A DNA stretch of 64,000 nucleotides from Cyanobium sp. CZS48M (GCA_030373145.1 JAUCZK010000014.1:1-64000); one strand, 5' to 3'. Positions 27,503 to 41,484 are shown, counted from the stretch's first letter. Notes: generated by a model from the letters alone, not told the origin. Made by a program: numbers and translations.

Positions 27503-28150
27503 TCATCCAGGTCGAGGGGCGTCTTCACCCTTCACCACCTGCACCAGAGCGCTCACCAGATCCAGATCCTTGTCGCCTGCTGAGCGCTCAACACCACTGG
27601 AGACATCCAGTCCATCGGGGGCAAAGGCCTCCAGCAGCTCAGCGGCATTGGTTGGTCCCACACCGCCGGCCAGCCACCAGGGCAGGCCTGGGCGAAATCC
27701 CTCCAGCCAGTCGGCTGGAATCTGCTGACCGCTGCCCCCCAGCTGGCCTGCAACCCAGGCGTCCAGCAGTACCGCCTCCACCACATCCCCATACTCGTTG
27801 ACCCGCTCGAGATCCTGGGGGCGGCGAATGCGCAGGGCCTTCCAGATCGAGCAACCGGTTCGTGCCGCCAGCTCCCGGCAGCGGGCGGGGGATTCCCGCC
27901 CATGGAGCTGCAGCACCTGGTGGCCTTGAACCGGATCCAGCTGAGCGTCCAGCTCGTCGCCGGGATCAGCCAGCACCAGCACTCCCCGGCAGCCAGGCTG
28001 GCCGGATCTCATCGCCTCGAACAGCTCCAGCCGCTGATCCGGGGCCAGCCAGCGCGGGGACGACGGCACCGCAATCACCCCGATGGCATCCACCCCCAGC
28101 CGGGCCACCGCCCGAGCCTGGGCGCTCTGGCGCAGGCCGCAGATCTTCAA
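27503..28150 (-). CDS. trpF: Phosphoribosylanthranilate isomerase
   Basis: Small TIM barrel. The core starts LKICGLRQSAQARAVARLG with the catalytic Cys in KICG, continues with GVIAVPSSPRWL, QLHGRE and KALRIR, and ends WWLAGGVGPTNAAELL and GLDVSSGVE, the phosphate-binding end. It performs the third step of tryptophan synthesis after chorismate. The reading frame is open back to 28333, but that stretch is poorly protein-like and overlaps the divergent M50 protease. I placed the start at TTG 28150, just before KICG. No ATG or GTG is well placed, so the exact start is uncertain. Confidence 0.88.
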   Translation of the reverse strand: MKICGLRQSAQARAVARLGVDAIGVIAVPSSPRWLAPDQRLELFEAMRSGQPGCRGVLVLADPGDELDAQLDPVQGHQVLQLHGRESPARCRELAARTGCSIWKALRIRRPQDLERVNEYGDVVEAVLLDAWVAGQLGGSGQQIPADWLEGFRPGLPWWLAGGVGPTNAAELLEAFAPDGLDVSSGVERSAGDKDLDLVSALVQVVKGEDAPRPG

Positions 28151-28247
28151 CAGGGGGGAGGACAGAACGGGTGCCTCAGGGCCTTCCTTTCTAGGATCAG
28201 AGGTACATCGCCCAGGACCTGCCTGGGTCTCGGCAGGACGGCAGCGC

Positions 28248-29474
28248 GTGGGTGAAGGTTGGCAGCTCCTCAAGATCCGTGGCATCCCCCTGCGCATCCA
28301 CCCCAGCTGGTTCGTGATCCTGGTGCTGGCCACCCTGGGCTTCCATCAGCAGTACGGCATGGAGCTGGCAGGACAGGCCAGCAGTGCGGGCCTCTGGCTG
28401 CTGGCACTCTCCACGGCGTTGCTGCTGTTCGTGTCCGTGCTGCTGCATGAGCTGGGGCACTCCCTGGTGGCCATCGCCCATGGGGTGAAAGTGCGCAGCA
28501 TCACCCTGTTCCTGCTGGGCGGGGTGGCCAGTGTCGAGAAGGAATGCAGCACGGCGATGGCGGCCCTGCAGGTGGCCGCCGCCGGTCCCCTGGTGAGCCT
28601 GCTGCTGGCAGCACTGTTTCTGGGCAGCAGCCATGCGCTGGCCCATACCTCACCCCTGCTGGGGGAAATGGTCAGCCAGCTGGGCTCCCTCAACCTGGTG
28701 CTGGCCCTGTTCAACCTGCTGCCCGGCCTGCCACTGGACGGGGGCCTGATCCTCAAGGCACTGGTGTGGCAGTGGACCGGCAGCCAGAGGCGTGGCGTTC
28801 AGGTGGCCGCTGCCATGGGCCGCTTCCTCTCGCTGATGGCCGTGGGCATGGGCACCCTGCTGCTGCTGCGGGGCGGCGGACTGGGCGCCTTCTGGCTGAT
28901 CATGCTCGGCTGGTTCGGGCTGGGGGCCTCCAGAAATCAGATCCAGCTGCTGGCCCTGCAGAAGGCCCTCAGAGATCTCAAGGTCGCTGAAGCCTCCCGC
29001 CGCCGCTTCCGGGTGCTGGAGGGCGATGCCCCCCTGCGGGAGCTTTCGCGGATGCGGCGCGACGACGGCGAGGGTCTTCCTGACTGGGTGCTGGTCTGCG
29101 AGCGGGGGCGCTGGAAAGGGGTGATCGGTGATGACCCGCTGCAGTCGCTGCCGGTTCAGCGCTGGGATCAGGAGCGGGTTCTCGACCATATCGAGCCCCT
29201 GAGCAGCCTTCCCAGCATCCAGCACGACGCGCCCCTCTGGCAGGCCGCCCTTCAGCTGGATGAGCCCGGTGTCGATCGTCTGCTGGTGCTGAGCTCGGCG
29301 GGCCTGCCCAGCGGCACCCTGGAGCGCCCTGAACTCTCGGAGGTGGTGCTGGCCCGTCTGGGCTTGCGGCTGCCGCCACCTTTGCTGGAGGCCGCCCGGC
29401 GTCAGGGCAGCTACCCCCTCGGCCTGGCCCTGGCCCAAGTGGCTCGGGGGATCGCCGAGAGCGGCGAGGGCTGA
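28248..29474 (+). CDS. Site-2 protease (M50 family) with C-terminal CBS-like region
   Basis: 408 residues from GTG 28248. The zinc motif HELGH lies in VLLHELGHSLVA and the second metal site is NLLPGLPLDGG, both within a set of about five to six membrane helices. The C-terminal third (about residues 220-400) is soluble and resembles a degraded pair of CBS domains. Intramembrane proteolysis of a membrane-bound regulator is expected. Earlier in-frame residues overlap the start region of trpF on the other strand. Confidence 0.87.
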   Translation: MGEGWQLLKIRGIPLRIHPSWFVILVLATLGFHQQYGMELAGQASSAGLWLLALSTALLLFVSVLLHELGHSLVAIAHGVKVRSITLFLLGGVASVEKECSTAMAALQVAAAGPLVSLLLAALFLGSSHALAHTSPLLGEMVSQLGSLNLVLALFNLLPGLPLDGGLILKALVWQWTGSQRRGVQVAAAMGRFLSLMAVGMGTLLLLRGGGLGAFWLIMLGWFGLGASRNQIQLLALQKALRDLKVAEASRRRFRVLEGDAPLRELSRMRRDDGEGLPDWVLVCERGRWKGVIGDDPLQSLPVQRWDQERVLDHIEPLSSLPSIQHDAPLWQAALQLDEPGVDRLLVLSSAGLPSGTLERPELSEVVLARLGLRLPPPLLEAARRQGSYPLGLALAQVARGIAESGEG

Positions 29475-29498
29475 TCGCTCCTCACCCCGGACGATGCC

Positions 29499-30260
29499 TC
29501 AAGTGAGCCGAAAACGGTGGCGGCGGCGATCGATCGCCGCCCATTCCTTGCTCCCCAGCGGCTTCACCAGCCATGGTCCTCCCCCCAGGCACTTGGCCGC
29601 CGCGAGGTGCAGTTGCTGCTCCAGCTCCGCCGGGGAGATCGCCTGGGCGGCGGCTGGTGCCGCCGTTGGGGAGCCCAATAACTCGCGCCAGAGGGCAACG
29701 GGTGGCTCGATCAGCACACTGCCGTGCTGCAGCAACTGCCTCCGGCGCCAGAGCTGGGCGCTGCCCACCCGCTTCAGACCATCAGCTCCCACCAGATCAG
29801 CGGCGGTGCTGCTGGCGAAGCAGTTGGCGGAGGACATGGTGGCGGCCTCCTGGCCCGGCGTCAGGGCCAGCCCCAGGGGCGCCAGCGCCTGCGCCAGCCA
29901 GGCGGAGACCAGGCCATAGGCCCTCTGGCGCTGGCGGGGGGCATCGGGCCAGAGCAGGGCGTAGGTGAGGCTGCCGCCATGGAGCACGGCGCCGCCACCA
30001 CTGGGCCGCCGCACCAGCTCAACGCGACCAAGGCTGGCCGCCCGCCGCCAGGCGGGGGCGAGGCTGCGCTGGTGATGGCCGAGGGACAGCGTCGGCCGGC
30101 TCCAGGTGTAGAGGCGCACCACCCCCTGATCAGGCTTGAGCAGCAGCTGATCCAGCAACCAGTCGTCGATCGCCATCTGCCAGTCGCCGCGCAGACACAG
30201 GGGCGGGATCCAGCGCCAGCTGCGCGGGAACTGGGGGTCAGCAGGGGATGCTGGTGCCAC
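29499..30260 (-). CDS. Lipoate-protein ligase A-type biotin/lipoate transferase family
   Basis: 253 residues of the BPL/LPL fold. LYTWSRPTLSLGHHQ, RRPSGGGAVLHGGSLTYAL and VGSAQLWRRRQLLQHGSVLI are the ligand-binding blocks of LplA/LipM-like enzymes; the catalytic Lys seen in many ligases is replaced in GSAQ. It probably transfers lipoyl or octanoyl groups, or may be a relative of cyanobacterial LipM. Start is GTG 30260. The divergent TSUP gene starts 26 bp away. Confidence 0.82.
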   Translation of the reverse strand: MAPASPADPQFPRSWRWIPPLCLRGDWQMAIDDWLLDQLLLKPDQGVVRLYTWSRPTLSLGHHQRSLAPAWRRAASLGRVELVRRPSGGGAVLHGGSLTYALLWPDAPRQRQRAYGLVSAWLAQALAPLGLALTPGQEAATMSSANCFASSTAADLVGADGLKRVGSAQLWRRRQLLQHGSVLIEPPVALWRELLGSPTAAPAAAQAISPAELEQQLHLAAAKCLGGGPWLVKPLGSKEWAAIDRRRHRFRLT

Positions 30261-30286
30261 CGGGCGGCCGCCAATGAGACCCGATC

Positions 30287-31051
30287 ATGCTGAGTGATCT
30301 GCTGGTGCTGGTGCCCCTCGGTGTGGTGGCCGGGCTGCTCTCGGGGCTGCTGGGCATCGGCGGCGGTCTGGTGTTCTCACCGATGCTGCTGCTGGTGGGT
30401 CTTCCGCCCCACCAGGCCCTGGCCACCAGCACCCTGGCGATCGTGCCCACCACCCTGGGGGGGACCTGGGTGCACCTGCGCCAGGGTCGGGTGCAGCCGG
30501 CGGCGGGCCTGGCCATCGGCCTCAGTGCCGCCCTGAGCGGTCTGCTGTTCAGCCAGCTGGGGGGACTGCTCAGCGGCTGGCAGCTGCTGGGCCTGCAGGC
30601 CCTGATGTACGCGACCATCACCTTGACGATCACCCCACGTTCCGGACCTGAGCCGGAGGGGGCGGAGGCGGCAGCTCCGCCATGGCCCGCCCTCGCCCTG
30701 GTGGGAAGCGTGGCCGGCCTGGCGGGGGGTCTGCTGGGGGTTGGGGGCGGCCTGCTGATGGTGCCCCTGATGATGGGAGGCCTGCGGCTGCCCGTGCGCG
30801 AGGCGATCCGGCTGAGCACCCTGGCGGTGCTCTGCTCGGCGACGGCCGCATCGGTGACCTTTCTGGCCCTGGCCAAGGCCCAGGGGGCCATCGCCCTGAC
30901 CCTGGGGGGAACGGCCTCCGTGGCGGCCCGCTGGTCGGCGGCCCGGCTGGATCGGGTGCCGGAGACGCTGCTGGTGCAGCTGCTGCGCGGTCTCACGGCG
31001 CTGTTGGCCCTCGACAGCGGCCGGCGGGCCCTCAGCCTGCTGCTGGGCTGA
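30287..31051 (+). CDS. TauE/SafE (TSUP) family anion exporter
   Basis: 254 residues with eight or so hydrophobic helices. The two internal repeats both begin with the family motif: GVVAGLLSGLLGIGGGLVFSPML and VAGLAGGLLGVGGGLLMVPLM. Family members move sulfite, sulfoacetate or related anions. A link to cysteine and sulfide metabolism in this window is possible but not shown. Its 3' end overlaps the convergent CRR6 gene by 20 bp. Confidence 0.85.
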   Translation: MLSDLLVLVPLGVVAGLLSGLLGIGGGLVFSPMLLLVGLPPHQALATSTLAIVPTTLGGTWVHLRQGRVQPAAGLAIGLSAALSGLLFSQLGGLLSGWQLLGLQALMYATITLTITPRSGPEPEGAEAAAPPWPALALVGSVAGLAGGLLGVGGGLLMVPLMMGGLRLPVREAIRLSTLAVLCSATAASVTFLALAKAQGAIALTLGGTASVAARWSAARLDRVPETLLVQLLRGLTALLALDSGRRALSLLLG

Positions 31052-31523
31052 TCGACTCCCAGAAGCTGGGATCGAGCTCGAAGCCCAGGACTGCGGCCAT
31101 CTGGGCGAGCCCCTGGCGGCAGTTCAATCCCCGCTCCTGGCTCCAGTGATCCAGCAGGAAGAAGCGATGGGTGATCCAGAGCTCCAGGCTCTCGGGTGCG
31201 AAGCGGATCCCCTCATGGCGGCTGAAACCGTGGGGCAGAACCATCGCCACATGGCGGCAGAGCTGACCACCGCTGCGATCGAGCACCAGCGGCAGCCAGG
31301 GGTGAAGGGCATCGGCCCGCAGACTCCAGAGACGCAGCTCCGGCAGTTCGGAGAGCTCGCGGGGATCCTCCGCTTGAAGGGGCCAGTCGAAGGAGAGATC
31401 CAGGGCGCCGGCGGCGGCGAGCAGATCAGCTGGGGCGCATGCGCTCCAGGGCTGCAGAGGCGAGAGATCCAGGCTGCGGACGCTTTCGGCGGAAACAGAG
31501 AGGCTGGAGGGAGGTTGGGCCAT
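31032..31523 (-). CDS. CRR6-family protein (NDH-1/NdhI maturation)
   Basis: 163 residues from ATG 31523 (MAQPPSSLSV). It matches the CRR6 (DUF1817) family: PWSACAPADLLAAAGALDLSFDWPL, LRLWSLRADALHPWLPLVLDR, RHVAMVLPHGFSRHEGIRF and LFLLDHWSQ-type FFLLDHWSQERGLNCRQGLAQM. In chloroplasts CRR6 is required to assemble the NdhI-containing arm of the NDH complex. It fits with the ndhF/ndhD genes found later in this window. The ten residues upstream of this Met look non-conserved. Confidence 0.85.
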   Translation of the reverse strand: MAQPPSSLSVSAESVRSLDLSPLQPWSACAPADLLAAAGALDLSFDWPLQAEDPRELSELPELRLWSLRADALHPWLPLVLDRSGGQLCRHVAMVLPHGFSRHEGIRFAPESLELWITHRFFLLDHWSQERGLNCRQGLAQMAAVLGFELDPSFWESISPAAG

Positions 31524-31612
31524 CAAGAGCTGTGACAGCCCGAAGCCACGCAATGGCTACGGGCGGAACGGAGCCGAACAATGGTGGCGACATCTGTTTC
31601 CCATCGTTGGCC

Positions 31613-31717
31613 ATGGTCACAACACTCAGCCAGGCAGAGATTCTGATCGCCCTGGTGGTCGCCGCCCACGCCGGCATTCTGGCGATTCGTCTCTCCGTCA
31701 GCCTCTACAGGGCCTGA
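31613..31717 (+). CDS. psaM: Photosystem I subunit XII-like peptide (PsaM), 34 aa
   Basis: The 34-residue peptide MVTTLSQAEILIALVVAAHA... continues GILAIRLSVSLYRA. This has the PsaM pattern: a short N-terminus, one transmembrane helix with ALVVA, and a C-terminal RLxxxLY. It is hidden inside a longer spurious ORF in the track. PsaM is a single-helix core peptide of photosystem I at the trimer interface. The similarity is by pattern recognition, and the length (31-34 aa in the family) fits. Confidence 0.75.
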   Translation: MVTTLSQAEILIALVVAAHAGILAIRLSVSLYRA

Positions 31718-31742
31718 ATCCAGAGCCCGCCCTTGGCAGCTC

Positions 31743-32285
31743 GTGCCTGAGCTGCTAGAAGCGGGCCATAACTTCTCCTTCTCCCCCTTGTCCGCCGCGC
31801 AGCAGCTCAGGCCCGTGCCCGCCCCGAGGCATCAGGCCCCATCCAGGCGACGGCCAGCCTCGCGGCCCCCGGTTGCCCAGCCCGTCAGTACGGCAGCGGC
31901 GGCGGCCTTCCGCCAGGGTTCCACCGACCGGCAGGAGTTGCTCTGCAGCGTGATCGGCCTCAGCGTCAAGCTGGGCATGACGTTGCTGGCGGGCCTCAGC
32001 CTGGTGCATCTGGCTGGCGCCTACCAACAGCGCCTGAGCCAGCACGACGAACTGAGTGCCATTCTTCAGATCGAGCAGGCCAAATTGCAGAAGGCCCAGA
32101 CACGCTTCGATCAACTCTTCGTCACCTCCGGCGAGCAACATCTGATCCGCGAACAGGATCAGTGGATCGCCCCTGATCGGCTGCGGGTGGTCTGGAACGA
32201 CCCCAGCGACTCCAAACCCGCCCCAACTTCAACCGCCAGGCCGCTGATCAGCACCAAACCGCTCCCAGCCCAGCTTCCGCGCTGA
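31743..32285 (+). CDS. Bitopic membrane protein with coiled coil, unknown
   Basis: 180 residues from GTG 31743. There is a proline-rich cytoplasmic N-terminus of about 60 residues. One membrane helix (SVKLGMTLLAGLSLVHLAGAY) follows at about 70-92, then a periplasmic/lumenal coiled coil (LSQHDELSAILQIEQAKLQKAQTRFDQLF) and EQDQWIAPDRLRVVW. The arrangement of helix plus coiled coil recalls FtsL/FtsB-type division proteins, but homology is not evident. It lies directly between psaM and por. Confidence 0.65.
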   Translation: MPELLEAGHNFSFSPLSAAQQLRPVPAPRHQAPSRRRPASRPPVAQPVSTAAAAAFRQGSTDRQELLCSVIGLSVKLGMTLLAGLSLVHLAGAYQQRLSQHDELSAILQIEQAKLQKAQTRFDQLFVTSGEQHLIREQDQWIAPDRLRVVWNDPSDSKPAPTSTARPLISTKPLPAQLPR

Positions 32286-32384
32286 TTCAACAGGGGGGTT
32301 CAGCGGTTGCTTCGCTTGAACGTGACCTTGTGTTGAACTTCGCCCAGCCCTCAGCACTGGCTGCTGGCCTTGTCCGTAGGTTGA

Positions 32385-33431
<1,047 letters not shown>

Positions 33432-33441
33432 GGTCCGTGTG

Positions 33442-33957
33442 ATGGTGATGCCCCGTCCTCTTCGCTGGGTTCTCGGTCTTTTGCTCGCCGGTGGATTGCT
33501 GCTGGGGGGGGCGCTGCTGCTGCCCTTCAGCGAGTTGTTGCCCGGTGGAACGGTCGGTGATGTGCCGCTGCAGCAGGTGGTGAACGGCACCAAGTTCAAC
33601 CAGCTGTTTCCAGCTTCGGATCCCGAATTCCGCGTGACGATGTCGCAGGAGAAGCGGGGGTTCAGCGAGGCTCGTCTGAAACAGGGAGACCAGCTGATTG
33701 CCCTGCTGGCCATCTCCGACACGATCACTGCACCGGAAGCCGTGGCCAAGTTTGAGCAGGCCAATGAGCAGCTCAAGGGTTGGCCACTGGTGGAGCAGGG
33801 ACCCCATGCCAGTGCGCTGCTGGTGGCTGATCGCTTCCAGGTGAAGGTGATCGAGCAGGGAAACTCCCTGGATGCTGCCCACCGCCACGACGTGCTGGGC
33901 GAATTTGATCTCCAGGGGCTGGCCTCCCTGGCCACTCCAACCCTCCCCCGCAGCTGA
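33442..33957 (+). CDS. Conserved-type exported protein, unknown
   Basis: About 171 residues. An N-terminal basic stretch and hydrophobic segment (LRWVLGLLLAGGLLLGGALLL) form a signal peptide or anchor. A soluble domain with VVNGTKFNQLFPASDPEF, LKQGDQLIALLAISDT and FEQANEQLKGWPLVEQGP follows. This KFNQLFP...KGWP form suggests a periplasmic or thylakoid-lumen protein. No family assigned. Several closely spaced starts (33439, 33442, 33448) are possible. It follows por by 10 bp and could be co-transcribed. Confidence 0.65.
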   Translation: MVMPRPLRWVLGLLLAGGLLLGGALLLPFSELLPGGTVGDVPLQQVVNGTKFNQLFPASDPEFRVTMSQEKRGFSEARLKQGDQLIALLAISDTITAPEAVAKFEQANEQLKGWPLVEQGPHASALLVADRFQVKVIEQGNSLDAAHRHDVLGEFDLQGLASLATPTLPRS

Positions 33958-33961
33958 GGCC

Positions 33962-34849
33962 ATGGGCACCCCCGTTCTCACCCGCCTGGAGCGCCTGCCG
34001 CGGCGGGGCTTAACCGTGCTCGCACTCCAGGGCCTGAGCCTGCTGGTTCCAGGTGGCTGGAGCAACGTCACCAGCGCTGAAGCCCTGATCGAATCGGTGA
34101 TCGGCAGCAACGATCCAACCCTGATCGCCCAGGTGCGAGCCCGGGCCGACCAACTCAGCCGGGCACGCCATGAAGGCTATGGCCGGGCCCTGAGCGTCTA
34201 CGACGCCGTCAATCGCTCCCAGCACGCCACGGCTGGACTACGGGTGCTGGCGGGTGTGAGCGCCGGCATACCGCTGCTGAAACGCATTGCCGATCTCACG
34301 CCTCCGGGGGACACGCTGCAGGCGGTGGACCTGGGGCTGAAGGTGTCGGCTGAACTGCTGGCCTTCACCCAGGTGAATGGCCTCCCCGGCGACAGCTTCG
34401 CCGACTTCGCCGCCGCCCTGGCTGACTACGGCTCAGAGGCACGGCTGCGCATGGCCGCCCTGGTCACCTTTGATGGTCTGCTGCCCCTGGGAGATCAGGC
34501 CCTGCAGCGCCTGGATGGGCTGCTGGGGCAGGCCAGCGCCAGCCAGTTGCGCCAGCTTCCCGCCTACGGGCGCATGGCCGGCCTGATGCCGGGCCGTGGT
34601 GACCAGGCCCACATGGGCTTCATGCGCCGGGGTGTGGAGCAGTGGGTGGGCTGGGCCGACGGACTGGTGTCGCAGCTGGGGCTCAGTGGCCAGCGCGCTG
34701 TTCAGGCCCTGGAAACCACCCTGGGCCCGTGGCAGGGCCGTATGGATCAACTGGCGGTGTTCCTCGATGCTTTCACTGACACCTATGCCCACACCGGCGT
34801 TCAGGCCGTGGCCCGCCGCCTGGTGGAGCGGGCCGCCGCCGAGATCTGA
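33962..34849 (+). CDS. Helical protein of unknown function
   Basis: 295 residues from ATG 33962, four bases after the preceding gene. A hydrophobic segment lies near the N-terminus (GLTVLALQGLSLLVPGGW). The rest is mainly alpha-helical with many Leu, Ala and Asp and two conserved-looking stretches (SAEALIESVIGSNDPTLIAQ, and DGLLPLGDQALQRL). No catalytic motif seen. Its close spacing with the upstream exported protein suggests they act together. It is convergent with chlL. Confidence 0.6.
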   Translation: MGTPVLTRLERLPRRGLTVLALQGLSLLVPGGWSNVTSAEALIESVIGSNDPTLIAQVRARADQLSRARHEGYGRALSVYDAVNRSQHATAGLRVLAGVSAGIPLLKRIADLTPPGDTLQAVDLGLKVSAELLAFTQVNGLPGDSFADFAAALADYGSEARLRMAALVTFDGLLPLGDQALQRLDGLLGQASASQLRQLPAYGRMAGLMPGRGDQAHMGFMRRGVEQWVGWADGLVSQLGLSGQRAVQALETTLGPWQGRMDQLAVFLDAFTDTYAHTGVQAVARRLVERAAAEI

Positions 34850-34878
34850 AATCCCGCCTCACGCAGCCCGGGCGAGGA

Positions 34879-35844
<966 letters not shown>

Positions 35845-35943
35845 TCAAAGTGCAGCCAGGCAGGCAGATGCTGGCTCTGGCTCAAACCGAAACATCACGA
35901 CAATCGGGATCTTGAAATGCTCACCCGAATCGCGCCAGCCCAC

Positions 35944-39082
<3,139 letters not shown>

Positions 39083-39394
39083 ATGGCGAATGAAACCATG
39101 GGCATCGCCCTCGGCATGATCGAGACGCGCGGCCTCGTGCCGGCCATCGAGGCGGCCGACGCCATGACCAAGGCCGCAGAAGTGCGTCTGATCGGCCGTG
39201 AGTTCGTGGGTGGCGGCTACGTGACCGTTCTGGTGCGTGGCGAAACCGGTGCTGTCAACGCAGCTGTGCGCGCCGGCGCCGATGCCTGTGAGCGCGTCGG
39301 CGACGGCCTCGTGGCCGCCCACATCATTGCCCGCCCCCACCGTGAAGTGGAGCCGGCCCTGAACAGCAGCTTCGGTCTGGGTTCCAAGGACTGA
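39083..39394 (+). CDS. csoS1A: Carboxysome shell protein CsoS1 (BMC-H hexamer)
   Basis: 103 residues, one bacterial-microcompartment domain. Typical stretches are GIALGMIETRGLVPAIEAAD, REFVGGGYVTVLVRGETGAV, and VGDGLVAAHIIARPH, the last near the pore-lining loop. Hexamers tile the facets of the alpha-carboxysome. It is the first gene of the operon, 70 bp before cbbL. The BMC domain of csoS1E 7 kb downstream is nearly identical in protein but differs in many codons. Confidence 0.97.
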   Translation: MANETMGIALGMIETRGLVPAIEAADAMTKAAEVRLIGREFVGGGYVTVLVRGETGAVNAAVRAGADACERVGDGLVAAHIIARPHREVEPALNSSFGLGSKD

Positions 39395-39449
39395 TGTCTG
39401 ACGCGCCCCCGAGGGAGCGCAGCACTCTCATCATTCCCACCCGACCAAC

Positions 39450-39457
39450 AAGGAGAT
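39450..39457 (+). promoter_or_regulatory. Strong ribosome-binding site of cbbL
   Basis: AAGGAGAT seven bases before the cbbL ATG. Most other genes in the window have weak or no SD, so this full match to the 16S tail stands out and fits very high RuBisCO synthesis. Confidence 0.7.
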
Positions 39458-39464
39458 TTTCCCC

Positions 39465-40877
39465 ATGAGCAAGAAGTACGACGCTGGGGTCAAGGAGTAC
39501 AGGGACACGTACTGGACTCCCGACTACATCCCCCTCGACACCGACCTGCTGGCCTGCTTCAAGGTCACCGGTCAGGAAGGCGTTCCCAAGGAAGAAGTGG
39601 CCGCTGCCGTGGCCGCCGAATCCTCGACTGGCACCTGGTCCACCGTGTGGTCCGAGCTCCTCACCGATCTGGAGTTCTACAAGGGCCGCTGCTACCGCAT
39701 CGAAGACGTCCCCGGCGACAAGGAGTCGTTTTACGCCTTCATCGCCTACCCGCTGGATCTGTTCGAGGAAGGTTCGATCACCAACGTGCTCACCTCACTG
39801 GTGGGCAACGTGTTCGGCTTCAAGGCCCTGCGCCACCTCCGTCTGGAAGACATCCGCTTCCCGATGGCCTTCATCAAGACCTGCCCCGGCCCACCGAACG
39901 GCATCTGCGTCGAGCGCGACCGGATGAACAAGTACGGCCGTCCCCTGCTGGGCTGCACGATCAAGCCGAAGCTCGGACTCTCCGGCAAGAACTACGGCCG
40001 GGTGGTGTACGAGTGCCTCCGCGGTGGTCTCGACTTCACCAAGGACGACGAGAACATCAACTCCCAGCCCTTCCAGCGCTGGCAGAACCGTTTCGAGTTC
40101 GTGGCCGAAGCCGTTCAGCTGTCCCAGGAGGAAACCGGCGAGAAGAAGGGTCACTACCTCAACTGCACCGCCGCCACTCCTGAGGAGATGTATGAGCGGG
40201 CCGAGTTCGCCAAGGAACTGGGCCAGCCCATCATCATGCACGACTACATCACCGGTGGCTTCACCGCCAACACCGGTCTGTCGAAGTGGTGCCGCAAGAA
40301 CGGCATGTTGTTGCACATTCACCGCGCCATGCACGCGGTGATCGACCGTCACCCCAAGCACGGCATCCACTTCCGGGTGCTGGCCAAGTGCCTGCGCCTC
40401 TCCGGTGGTGACCAGCTGCACACCGGCACCGTGGTGGGCAAGCTCGAAGGTGATCGTCAGACCACCCTCGGCTTCATCGACCAGCTGCGTGAATCCTTTG
40501 TTCCCGAAGACCGCAGCCGCGGTAACTTCTTCGATCAGGACTGGGGTTCCATGCCCGGCGTCTTCGCCGTGGCCTCCGGGGGCATCCACGTGTGGCACAT
40601 GCCTGCACTGGTGGCGATCTTCGGCGACGATTCCGTGCTGCAGTTCGGTGGTGGCACCCACGGCCACCCCTGGGGTTCCGCCGCTGGCGCCGCCGCCAAC
40701 CGCGTGGCCCTCGAAGCCTGCGTCAAGGCCCGCAACGCCGGCCGCGAGATCGAGAAGGAAAGCCGCGACATCCTCCTGGAAGCCGCGAAGCACAGCCCCG
40801 AGCTCGCCATCGCCCTCGAGACCTGGAAGGAAATCAAGTTCGAGTTCGACACCGTCGACAAACTTGACGTCAACTGA
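39465..40877 (+). CDS. cbbL: RuBisCO large subunit, form IA
   Basis: 470 residues. It carries [19 protein letters not shown] at the N-terminus (form IA hallmark), the carbamylated-Lys loop [27 protein letters not shown] including the loop-6 precursor, and GTVVGKLEG (loop 6). It fixes CO2 on ribulose-1,5-bisphosphate inside the carboxysome. Form IA goes with alpha-carboxysomes and CsoS2; beta-cyanobacteria carry form IB. The cbbL-cbbS gap contains a stem-loop. Confidence 0.99.
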   Translation: MSKKYDAGVKEYRDTYWTPDYIPLDTDLLACFKVTGQEGVPKEEVAAAVAAESSTGTWSTVWSELLTDLEFYKGRCYRIEDVPGDKESFYAFIAYPLDLFEEGSITNVLTSLVGNVFGFKALRHLRLEDIRFPMAFIKTCPGPPNGICVERDRMNKYGRPLLGCTIKPKLGLSGKNYGRVVYECLRGGLDFTKDDENINSQPFQRWQNRFEFVAEAVQLSQEETGEKKGHYLNCTAATPEEMYERAEFAKELGQPIIMHDYITGGFTANTGLSKWCRKNGMLLHIHRAMHAVIDRHPKHGIHFRVLAKCLRLSGGDQLHTGTVVGKLEGDRQTTLGFIDQLRESFVPEDRSRGNFFDQDWGSMPGVFAVASGGIHVWHMPALVAIFGDDSVLQFGGGTHGHPWGSAAGAAANRVALEACVKARNAGREIEKESRDILLEAAKHSPELAIALETWKEIKFEFDTVDKLDVN

Positions 40878-40893
40878 TCGGGGCTGATGACCT

Positions 40894-40920
40894 GAGGGGA
40901 CGGAGTTTCTCTCTCCCCTC
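40894..40920 (+). terminator. Stem-loop between cbbL and cbbS
   Basis: Arms GAGGGGA and TCCCCTC pair perfectly over 7 bp with a 13-base loop. There is no T run after it, so it is more likely an RNA stabiliser or processing site at the cbbL 3' end than a terminator. Confidence 0.5.
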
Positions 40921-40977
40921 TGTCACAGCCATCCATCCGGTTTGCCTGCATTCACCTGATTCCCCACAAGGATCCCC

Positions 40978-41319
40978 ATGCCCTTCAAGAGCACCGTGGG
41001 TGACTATCAAACAGTCGCCACCCTGGAGACCTTCGGCTTTCTCCCGCCGATGTCTCAGGACGAGATCTACGACCAGATTGCTTACATCATTGCCCAGGGT
41101 TGGAGCCCGCTGGTGGAGCACGTCCACCCCAGCCGTTCGATGGCGACCTACTGGTCGTACTGGAAACTGCCTTTCTTCGGAGAGAAGGATCTGGGCGTGA
41201 TCGTCAGTGAGCTCGAGGCCTGCCACCGCGCCTACCCCGACCACCACGTGCGTCTGGTGGGCTACGACGCCTACACCCAGAGCCAGGGCTCCTGCTTCGT
41301 GGTCTTCGAAGCACGCTGA
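40978..41319 (+). CDS. cbbS: RuBisCO small subunit
   Basis: 113 residues. ETFGFLPPMSQDEIYDQIAY, SMATYWSYWKLPFFGEKDLG and HHVRLVGYDAYTQSQGSCFV mark a form IA small subunit. It caps the L8 core and contributes to the CsoS2 N-repeat binding site at the L-S interface (known from Halothiobacillus). ATG 40978 has AAGG upstream. Confidence 0.98.
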   Translation: MPFKSTVGDYQTVATLETFGFLPPMSQDEIYDQIAYIIAQGWSPLVEHVHPSRSMATYWSYWKLPFFGEKDLGVIVSELEACHRAYPDHHVRLVGYDAYTQSQGSCFVVFEAR

Positions 41320-41330
41320 TCCCAGCGGTT

Positions 41331-41359
41331 GGCAGGTTTCGGCCACACCGGAACCTGCC
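41331..41359 (+). terminator. Long stem-loop (attenuator candidate) between cbbS and csoS2
   Basis: GGCAGGTTTCGG pairs with CCGGAACCTGCC as a 12-bp stem with one G-U pair and a CCACA loop, beginning 12 bases after the cbbS stop. A pyrimidine-rich TCCCTTCGTCTTCATTCTT follows. It is the strongest hairpin in the operon. Partial termination here would give much more cbbLS than csoS2 mRNA. Confidence 0.7.
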
Positions 41360-41484
41360 TCCCTTCGTCTTCATTCTTCCAGCGGCTCAAGACAACGGTG
41401 TGAGCGGCAGGCCAGGCCCCTGGCCCTCCATTCACCAGTGCTCTGCGGCTGTCTTTGTTCAGGTTGTTTCTTCACAGGGCGGAT

